In this document: positions 1-5,178 of the stretch, piece after piece
Layout of the letters: each line of letters opens with the position of its first letter
How positions within the stretch are numbered: position 1 is the first letter of the stretch
NCBI GenBank assembly: GCA_027489295.1
Contig: JAIYAA010000052.1
Coordinates: 1-5,178, forward strand
Length of the DNA: 5,178 nucleotides
Origin: Sphingomonadales bacterium
Lineage (GTDB): Bacteria > Pseudomonadota > Alphaproteobacteria > Sphingomonadales > Sphingomonadaceae
Direction: 5' to 3'
Position numbers and translations under genes: made by a program
The notes under the pieces: generated by a model
The model's input: only the letters and a program-made list of their open reading frames with translations
The model's database searches: none
Told to the model about the DNA's origin: nothing

Positions 1-3
1 ATC

Positions 4-1335
4 ATGGCAACGCGACTCCCCGAAGCCCCCAAGGTGGGCATGGTGTCGCTCGGCTGTCCCAAGAATCTGGTCGACTCCGAGCGTATCCTCACGAAGCTCC
101 GTTCGGACGGCTATGCGCTGTCACCGGACTATGCCGGCGCGGACGTCGTGCTGGTGAACACCTGCGGCTTCCTCGACAGCGCCAAGGAAGAATCGCTGGA
201 AGCGATCGGCGAGGCGATCGCCGAGAATGGCCGCGTGATCGTCACCGGCTGCATGGGCAAGGAGGCCGAGGTCATCCGCGCCCGCTTCCCGAACGTGCTC
301 GCGGTGACCGGCGCGCATCAATATGAGGAAGTCGTCGGCGCGGTCCACGAGGCGGCGCCGATGCCGCCCTCACCCTTCGTCAACCTGGTGCCGGAGAGCG
401 GGCTGAAGCTCACCCCGCGCCACTACAGCTATCTGAAGATCTCGGAAGGCTGCAACCATCGCTGCAGCTTCTGCATCATCCCGTCGCTGCGTGGCGATCT
501 CGTCAGCCGCCGGCCCGACGCGATCCTGCGCGAGGCGGAGAAGCTGGTCGCGGCGGGCACCAAGGAACTGCTGGTCATCAGCCAGGACACCTCTGCCTAT
601 GGCATCGACATCCGCAAGGAGCCGCGCGCCTGGAAGGGCCGCGAAGTCGTGCCGCACATGACCGACCTCGCCCGCGAGCTCGGCCAGATCGCGCCCTGGG
701 TGCGGCTGCACTATGTCTATCCCTATCCGCATGTGGATCAGGTGATCCCGCTGATGGCGGAGGGGCTGGTGCTCCCGTATCTCGACATTCCGTTCCAGCA
801 CGCCGCGCCCAACGTGCTGCGCGCGATGAAGCGCCCTGCCAACGAAGCCAAGGTGCTGGAGCGCCTGCGCGGCTGGCGCGAGATCTGCCCGGACATCGCG
901 ATCCGCTCGACCTTCGTCGTCGGCTTCCCCGGCGAGACCGAGGAAGATTTCCAGTATCTGCTCGACTGGCTCGACGAAGCCCAGCTCGACCGCGTCGGCG
1001 CGTTCCGCTTCGAGCCTGTGGAGGGCGCTTCGGCCAACACCCTCCCCGGCGCGGTGCCCGAGGAAGTCAAGGAAGAGCGCTACGCCCGTATCATGGAGAA
1101 GACCGCTGCGATCAGCGCGGCCAAGCTCCAGGCAAAGGTCGGCCGCAAGCTTTCGGTGATCATCGACGCGGTCGATGCCGAGGGCGGCGCCACCGGCCGC
1201 AGCCAGGCCGACGCGCCGGAGATCGACGGCGAGGTCTTCCTGCGCGACGCCGGGCATCTCGAACAGGGCGACATCGTGCCGGTCCTGATCGAGGATGCGG
1301 ACGAGCACGATCTCTACGGCGTACCGATGGACTGA
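4..1335 (+). CDS. rimO: Ribosomal protein S12 methylthiotransferase RimO
   Basis: Cytoplasmic radical-SAM enzyme that, in the characterised family, adds a methylthio group to the beta carbon of a conserved aspartate (Asp88/89) of ribosomal protein S12, using two [4Fe-4S] clusters and SAM. The 443-residue length is normal for RimO. The N-terminal methylthiotransferase domain (about residues 10-115) has the three cluster cysteines C18 (SLGCPKN), C54 (VNTCGF) and C83 (TGCMG). The radical-SAM core follows, with the CxxxCxxC motif at C150, C154 and C157 ([12 protein letters not shown]). HYVYPYP near 236-242 and [16 protein letters not shown] near 263-278 are typical of RimO and argue against the tRNA-modifying relative MiaB. 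A TRAM-like domain occupies about 373-440. The ATG at 4 places the first cysteine at residue 18, close to E. coli RimO, so the start is credible, although its ribosome binding site lies outside the window. The 3' end overlaps the opposing lipoprotein gene by 22 bp and a strong hairpin follows directly. No key residue is missing. Confidence 0.97.
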   Translation: MATRLPEAPKVGMVSLGCPKNLVDSERILTKLRSDGYALSPDYAGADVVLVNTCGFLDSAKEESLEAIGEAIAENGRVIVTGCMGKEAEVIRARFPNVLAVTGAHQYEEVVGAVHEAAPMPPSPFVNLVPESGLKLTPRHYSYLKISEGCNHRCSFCIIPSLRGDLVSRRPDAILREAEKLVAAGTKELLVISQDTSAYGIDIRKEPRAWKGREVVPHMTDLARELGQIAPWVRLHYVYPYPHVDQVIPLMAEGLVLPYLDIPFQHAAPNVLRAMKRPANEAKVLERLRGWREICPDIAIRSTFVVGFPGETEEDFQYLLDWLDEAQLDRVGAFRFEPVEGASANTLPGAVPEEVKEERYARIMEKTAAISAAKLQAKVGRKLSVIIDAVDAEGGATGRSQADAPEIDGEVFLRDAGHLEQGDIVPVLIEDADEHDLYGVPMD

Positions 1336-2105
1336 TCGTCTGCGGGCTTGGTCGGCAACTCGCCGACCGCCCGCAGCACCAGGAATGCGATCGCGATCCC
1401 GGGGATGGCGAAGCTGAGCACCAGCGGCGCCAGGGGCCCCTGCTGGAAGGCACCCGCCCCGACAAGCAGGAAGCTGATCGGCCAGATCCGCCATTCCCCC
1501 GTCGTCCAGTTCAACTGGAAGCTGACGAAGGAAAACAGCACCCCGACGCACCACAGCCACTTCCACCGCAGCCCTTTCGTCCGCAGCGCGAGCACGAAGG
1601 CGGTTGCGCTGGTCGCCACGGCCGCAGCCATCAGCGCGAGCCACAGGAAGTGGATGAAGCTCTTGTCTTCCAAGGTAAATCGATTGGCCGCCGTGGGGGA
1701 GCCAGCGACCGGCTGAACGAACACGCCGTTCACCAGCGGCTTGGGACCTTCGGTTTCGAGGACGACCTGCATCAGCGCCCATTTGCCGCTCGCGCCGATC
1801 TCGTAGGTGAACCGCTTCAAGGTCACCGCCTGACCGCTATTTTGCAGCCATTGCACGTTGACGGCGCTGAGCACCGGCGTGCCCTGTGGCGAAAGGGCCT
1901 GCATCTGGCGCATCAGCGCGGGCGTCAGGTCCGCCCGCAGCGATTCACCGCCATGCGCGGCTAGCCAGGCCATATCGCCCTTCTGCACCGCCTGCGCAGC
2001 CTGGAGCGCGAGCGCCTGCTCCGCCGGCGAACTGAACTGGTCGAAGGCCTGCTGATACGAACAGGCGGAAAGAAGCAACAGAAAGCACGCGACAAAAACC
2101 CGCAT
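1314..2105 (-). CDS. Predicted lipoprotein with periplasmic domain and multi-spanning C-terminal tail, function unknown
   Basis: I do not recognise a family for this 263-residue protein. It opens with a lipoprotein-type signal peptide: MRVF, a hydrophobic stretch, then lipobox LLSAC with the candidate acylated cysteine at residue 15. Residues 16 to about 148 are soluble, with an Ala/Gln-rich helical start (about 27-45) and a mixed region containing aromatic and Thr/Val stretches suggestive of beta strands (about 80-135). From about residue 150 there are three or four hydrophobic segments (roughly 151-173, 181-199, 206-222 and 226-246), then a short polar tail. A lipidated N terminus followed by several membrane spans is an unusual topology; the N-terminal segment could instead be an ordinary membrane anchor. 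The start at 2105 is preferred over an in-frame ATG 48 bp upstream (2153) because it has a GGGGG ribosome binding site, begins exactly at the signal peptide, and the upstream ATG sits in the candidate -35 box. The gene converges on rimO, overlapping it by 22 bp, and diverges from the hydrolase gene. Confidence 0.8.
   Translation of the reverse strand: MRVFVACFLLLLSACSYQQAFDQFSSPAEQALALQAAQAVQKGDMAWLAAHGGESLRADLTPALMRQMQALSPQGTPVLSAVNVQWLQNSGQAVTLKRFTYEIGASGKWALMQVVLETEGPKPLVNGVFVQPVAGSPTAANRFTLEDKSFIHFLWLALMAAAVATSATAFVLALRTKGLRWKWLWCVGVLFSFVSFQLNWTTGEWRIWPISFLLVGAGAFQQGPLAPLVLSFAIPGIAIAFLVLRAVGELPTKPADDQSIGTP
1340..1376 (+). terminator. Strong GC-rich hairpin after rimO, possible terminator or 3' stability element
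   Basis: The left arm CTGCGGGC (1340-1347) plus GGTCGGC (1350-1356) pairs perfectly with GCCGACC (1362-1368) plus GCCCGCAG (1369-1376). This gives 15 base pairs, one 2-nt TT bulge (1348-1349) and a 5-nt loop AACTC. It starts 4 bp after the rimO TGA, where a transcription terminator or 3' end-protecting stem would sit. No T-run follows on either strand (CACCAGG on plus, ACGATCAG on minus), so it is not a classical intrinsic terminator. It might act as a U-less terminator, a pause site or an RNase barrier. It also lies inside the last codons of the convergent lipoprotein gene, so that mRNA would carry the complementary stem. The structure is seen directly; its function is inferred. Confidence 0.5.
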
Positions 2106-2110
2106 ATGCA

Positions 2111-2115
2111 CCCCC
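2111..2115 (-). promoter_or_regulatory. Ribosome binding site that sets the lipoprotein start
   Basis: On the minus strand, CTGGGGGTGCAT precedes the ATG at 2105, placing a purine-rich GGGGG 5 nt from the start codon. The match to the anti-Shine-Dalgarno is moderate (G-only, no GGAGG). It supports starting at 2105 rather than at the in-frame ATG at 2153. Confidence 0.55.
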
Positions 2116-2125
2116 AGAATGGTGA

Positions 2126-2153
2126 GCCTAGGCCGGCGAAGCTCCGCCCGCAA
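2126..2153 (-). promoter_or_regulatory. Candidate housekeeping promoter for the lipoprotein gene
   Basis: Reading the minus strand, TTGCGG (2153-2148) is followed by a 16-bp spacer and CTAGGC (2131-2126). This resembles the alphaproteobacterial housekeeping pattern (Caulobacter-type TTGACGS then GCTAnAWC). Transcription would begin near 2119, giving a leader of about 14 nt that still includes the GGGGG ribosome binding site. The spacer length equals that of the divergent promoter serving the hydrolase gene. The match is by eye, and such short motifs occur by chance in GC-rich DNA. Confidence 0.4.
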
Positions 2154-2174
2154 CGATCCGCGATACGCAGGACG

Positions 2175-2202
2175 TTGGCAGCGTGCCCGGGCCGCGCTAA
2201 GC
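2175..2202 (+). promoter_or_regulatory. Candidate housekeeping promoter for the hydrolase operon
   Basis: TTGGCA (2175-2180), a 16-bp spacer and CTAAGC (2197-2202, within GCTAAGCC) fit the alphaproteobacterial TTGACGS / GCTAnAWC pattern. Transcription would start near 2209, leaving a leader of about 19 nt that contains the GGAGG at 2219-2223. It is back to back with the minus-strand promoter; the two -35 boxes are separated by 21 bp (2154-2174). I saw no clear operator palindrome between them. Confidence 0.45.
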
Positions 2203-2218
2203 CCCGGGGGTCATTTCC

Positions 2219-2223
2219 GGAGG
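2219..2223 (+). promoter_or_regulatory. Consensus Shine-Dalgarno of the serine hydrolase gene
   Basis: GGAGG lies 4 nt upstream of the ATG at 2228. This fixes the start, which also coincides with the first residue of a clear signal peptide. Confidence 0.75.
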
Positions 2224-2227
2224 CCCG

Positions 2228-3628
2228 ATGTTCCGTTCCGCTTTTGCCGCCACCCTGCTGATCGCCACGCCGGCCGCCGCGCAGCAACTCACCGCCGAAC
2301 AGACCGCCAAGGTCGATATGATCGTCGCCGATGCGCTGAAGAGCAGCGGCGTGCCCTCGGCCTCCATCGCGATCGTGCGGGACGGCAAGATCGTCTTCAC
2401 CAAGGCCTATGGCGACCAGGGTCCCGGCATCGCCAAGGGCCCCGACGCGGCCGCCAAGTACCAGATCGCGTCGGTCTCCAAGCAGTTCACTGCCGCCGCG
2501 ATCCTGTTGCTGGCGGACGAAGGCAGACTGAGCCTCGACGACAAGGTCTCGAAATGGGTGCCGGACGTTACCGACGCCGACAAGATCACCATCCGCCAGC
2601 TGCTCAGCCACACCGCCGGCCTGCAGGACTATTGGCCGCAGGATTATAGCTTCAAGGCGATGGAGACGGCGGTGACGCCGCAGCAGATCGTCGATCGCTG
2701 GGCCAAGAAGCCGCTCGATTTCACACCCGGCACCGCCTGGCAATATTCGAACACCGGCTATGTCGTCGCCGGCATGATCATCGAGAAGGCGTCGGGCAGG
2801 AAGCTGCTCGACTATCTGGAGGCCAAGATCTTCAAGCCGCTCGGCATGAAGGCGATCGACCAGGACAAGGCGATCGGCAAGGGCTTCCCGCAGGGCACGC
2901 ACCGCTATGCGCTGGGGCCCGTGCGCCCCGCCAAACCGGCCGCGGACGGCTGGCTGTGGGCAGCGGGCGAGCTGGCGATGAGCGCCGCCGACCTCGCCAA
3001 ATGGGATATCGCCCGGATCGACCGCAAGGTGCTGCCGGCCCAGGGCTGGGAGGCGCAGGAGACCGAGGTGAAGCTGGCAGACGGCTCCCCCACCCGGTAC
3101 GGCCTCGGCGTGTCGCTCGGCGAGCATGGCGGCAAGAAGGAAGTCTCGCACGGCGGCGAAGCGGTCGGCTTCCTGTCGAGCAACGTGGTGATCCCCGAGG
3201 AGCGGTTCGCCGTTGTCTCGCTGGTCAGTGCCGATTTCGGCGGGGCGCACGACGCCATCGCGCAGGGCATCACCGACCTGCTGCTGCCGGTGGCCAAGCA
3301 GTCCGCGGCGCCCACCCTCGACCAGCAGCGCGACGCGCTTGCCCGCAAGCTGTTCGACCAGCTCCGCGCCGGCACGCCCGATCGCAGCCTGCTGACCGAG
3401 GATGCCAATTATTTCTTCGATGCGACCGCGCTCGGCGACTATCGCGACAGCCTCGCCGCGCTCGGGGAGCCCCTGGCGTTCGCGGCCATCGGCAAGGCGC
3501 GGCTCCGGGGCGGCTTCGTCAACCGCAACTACATGATCCGCTACAAGGACCGCACGCTGGTTGCGGTAACCTATGCCGAGCCGGGCGCCGAGGGCAAGTT
3601 CGAGCAGTTCCTGGTGATGCCGCGATGA
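2228..3628 (+). CDS. Exported serine hydrolase, beta-lactamase/PBP-like family (class C fold)
   Basis: A 466-residue protein of the serine beta-lactamase-like family, which includes class C beta-lactamases, DD-peptidases and esterases. The N terminus is a short Sec-type signal peptide with an AAA-Q cleavage site after residue 18, so the mature enzyme should be periplasmic or secreted. All three active-site motifs are present: SxxK as S82-V-S-K85 (nucleophile and general base), YxN as Y173-S-N175, and HGG at 308-310 in the place of KTG. LLSHTAGL near 125-132 is a further family hallmark. The HxG third motif resembles DD-peptidase R61-type and esterase-type members rather than AmpC (KTG), so cephalosporin resistance should not be assumed. 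Residues from about 365 to 466 form an extra C-terminal region after the catalytic domain. It appears to alternate helix and strand and could be a small accessory domain. The gene is first in a two-gene operon, overlapping the next gene by 4 bp. The substrate cannot be told from sequence: peptidoglycan peptides, D-amino-acid peptides or esters are all possible. Confidence 0.93.
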   Translation: MFRSAFAATLLIATPAAAQQLTAEQTAKVDMIVADALKSSGVPSASIAIVRDGKIVFTKAYGDQGPGIAKGPDAAAKYQIASVSKQFTAAAILLLADEGRLSLDDKVSKWVPDVTDADKITIRQLLSHTAGLQDYWPQDYSFKAMETAVTPQQIVDRWAKKPLDFTPGTAWQYSNTGYVVAGMIIEKASGRKLLDYLEAKIFKPLGMKAIDQDKAIGKGFPQGTHRYALGPVRPAKPAADGWLWAAGELAMSAADLAKWDIARIDRKVLPAQGWEAQETEVKLADGSPTRYGLGVSLGEHGGKKEVSHGGEAVGFLSSNVVIPEERFAVVSLVSADFGGAHDAIAQGITDLLLPVAKQSAAPTLDQQRDALARKLFDQLRAGTPDRSLLTEDANYFFDATALGDYRDSLAALGEPLAFAAIGKARLRGGFVNRNYMIRYKDRTLVAVTYAEPGAEGKFEQFLVMPR

Positions 3629-4257
3629 GCAGCGCCGAGCAGCAGGAAAAGGCCAAGGCCGCGCGTCGGCGCTGGATCACCTTCGGCGAGATCGTCGGCG
3701 TGATCGCGGTCGGCATCTCCGGCCTCACCTTGTGGAACAACTGGAACGATCGTCGCGAGACCAAGGCCGAGCAGGCCGCCACAGCCTCCCGCGCCGCCAC
3801 GCGCGCGAGCCGGCTGGTGTTGGTCGCGGGCGAGACGGGCAAGCACGAACTGGCGCTCAAGACCGCCGCGTCGGACCAGACCGTACAGAGCCAGACCGTG
3901 CTGTTCCCACCCGCGCTCCAGCTTTCGGCCGCGGAGACCACCGGCGAGCCCCGCATCGATGCCGGCTGGTTCGAACATGCGCTCTTCCGCGCCCGCAACG
4001 ACGCGCATCTGCCCGATGCTAGCCGCGGCGACGAGCGGCTGCCGGTCGTGATCGTGACCCGCTTCCTCGCGGACGGCGAACCGCGCGAGGACATCGCGCT
4101 CTACGATCTCGGCTACAGTATCACCGGCAAGTTCCTGAGCGGGCACAGCCTTACGTTGCGCGGTCTGTCGCTGGTAAGCCATGTGAAACGCGACCAGGCA
4201 GCGGCGAAACTCGACGCCCGCTGGAAGAAGCTGCTGGCCGGCGCGGGCGGATCCTGA
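3625..4257 (+). CDS. Single-pass membrane protein of unknown function, coupled to the hydrolase
   Basis: A 210-residue protein of no family I recognise. A short charged N terminus (residues 1-16, rich in K/R and ending ARRR) is followed by one hydrophobic segment at about 17-38. Next comes a polar Ala/Arg/Glu-rich stretch (about 41-63, probably helical), then a soluble domain (about 64-195) with apparent beta strands such as RLVLVAG and LPVVIVTRFL, and a basic C-terminal helix. The positive-inside rule favours a cytoplasmic N terminus and a periplasmic domain, the same compartment as the upstream hydrolase. There is no lipobox or clear cleavage site. The ATG overlaps the hydrolase stop as ATGA. 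Only a weak purine stretch (GGTGATG) precedes it, so translation is probably coupled to the hydrolase by reinitiation. A much longer in-frame extension starts upstream within the hydrolase gene, but it reads in a shadow frame of a well-supported coding region and is rejected. A role assisting or anchoring the hydrolase is inference from gene order only. Confidence 0.82.
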   Translation: MSSAEQQEKAKAARRRWITFGEIVGVIAVGISGLTLWNNWNDRRETKAEQAATASRAATRASRLVLVAGETGKHELALKTAASDQTVQSQTVLFPPALQLSAAETTGEPRIDAGWFEHALFRARNDAHLPDASRGDERLPVVIVTRFLADGEPREDIALYDLGYSITGKFLSGHSLTLRGLSLVSHVKRDQAAAKLDARWKKLLAGAGGS

Positions 4258-4287
4258 CGCCCCTGCCCAAAAATCCATGTGCTCGCG

Positions 4288-4295
4288 GCTAGGCG
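4288..4295 (+). promoter_or_regulatory. Possible -10 element upstream of the aminopeptidase gene
   Basis: GCTAGGCG in the 61-bp gap (4258-4318) matches the GCTAn part of the alphaproteobacterial -10 pattern and resembles the -10 boxes of the two upstream candidate promoters. No matching -35 is visible at 16-18 bp spacing; CTGCCC at 4263-4268 is about 20 bp away and weak. If used, transcription would start near 4301 and give a leader under 20 nt. Read-through from the upstream operon is the alternative, since no terminator hairpin is visible in the gap. Confidence 0.25.
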
Positions 4296-4318
4296 GAGGC
4301 GGTCGGGCGTCCTAGATC

Positions 4319-5178
<860 letters not shown>

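Noticed and set aside
1273..1311. Inverted repeat ATCGTGC / GCACGAT with a 25-nt loop near the rimO 3' end, as a terminator for the lipoprotein gene
   Set aside because: The arms are only 7 bp with a long loop, inside conserved rimO coding sequence and without a T-run; chance is the simpler explanation.
370..1782. 470-codon open frame on the minus strand opposite rimO
   Set aside because: It lies antisense to a fully supported rimO and runs on into the lipoprotein gene in another frame. Its composition is Arg/Ala/Gly/Asp-rich, as expected for a shadow frame in GC-rich DNA, with no domain motif.
2119..2649. Plus-strand 176-codon frame across the intergenic region and hydrolase start
   Set aside because: It overlaps the signal peptide and active-site region of the hydrolase in another frame and is extremely Arg-rich.
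1961..3250. 429-codon open frame on the minus strand opposite the hydrolase
   Set aside because: It covers both the divergent promoter region and the antisense of the hydrolase catalytic domain, and its translation is low-complexity Arg/Gly/Leu/Asp with no recognisable motif.
2956..3624. Upstream in-frame extension of the membrane protein gene, giving a 433-residue product
   Set aside because: The extension runs through the hydrolase coding sequence in a different frame and is Arg/Ala/Gly-rich with no motifs. The ATGA start at 3625 gives a sensible membrane-protein N terminus.
2228..3628. Calling the hydrolase an AmpC-type beta-lactamase resistance gene
   Set aside because: The third motif is HGG rather than KTG, and a C-terminal extension is present. 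Family membership alone does not show beta-lactam hydrolysis.

Overview
The window reads as ordinary chromosomal DNA from a high-G+C alphaproteobacterium. A sphingomonad (Sphingomonas or a close relative) is the most likely source. This is inferred from strong G/C bias at third codon positions, promoter-like sequences of the alphaproteobacterial type (TTGnnn, about 16 bp, CTAnGC) and the style of the proteins. No 16S or other taxonomic marker is present, so the genus is not proven. Coding density is high, and I see no mobile element, CRISPR array, tRNA or rRNA gene.

Layout, left to right. (1) 4-1335, plus strand: an apparently complete rimO, the radical-SAM methylthiotransferase that modifies ribosomal protein S12. 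(2) 1314-2105, minus strand: a gene of unknown function for a predicted lipoprotein with a periplasmic domain and several C-terminal membrane segments. It converges on rimO and overlaps its end by 22 bp. A strong 15-bp imperfect hairpin (1340-1376) begins 4 bp after the rimO stop and lies inside the 3' end of this opposing gene. (3) 2106-2227: a compact intergenic region carrying two back-to-back candidate promoters with the same geometry, one for each flanking gene. (4) 2228-3628, plus strand: an exported serine hydrolase of the beta-lactamase/penicillin-binding-protein-like family with a C-terminal extension. (5) 3625-4257, plus strand: a 210-residue single-pass membrane protein of unknown function, whose ATG overlaps the hydrolase stop (ATGA). 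(6) 4258-4318: a short gap with a possible -10 element. (7) 4319 to the window end, plus strand: the first 286 residues of an M17 (leucyl aminopeptidase family) metallopeptidase, cut by the window edge.

RimO and the aminopeptidase are housekeeping-type proteins (ribosome modification and peptide turnover). The hydrolase and its overlapping partner form the only clear operon, and the partner's soluble domain is predicted to face the periplasm, where the hydrolase should also be. I found no convincing new defence or mobile system. The items most worth a second look are the rimO 3' hairpin inside the opposing gene, the lipoprotein with a multi-spanning tail, and the hydrolase/membrane-protein pair.
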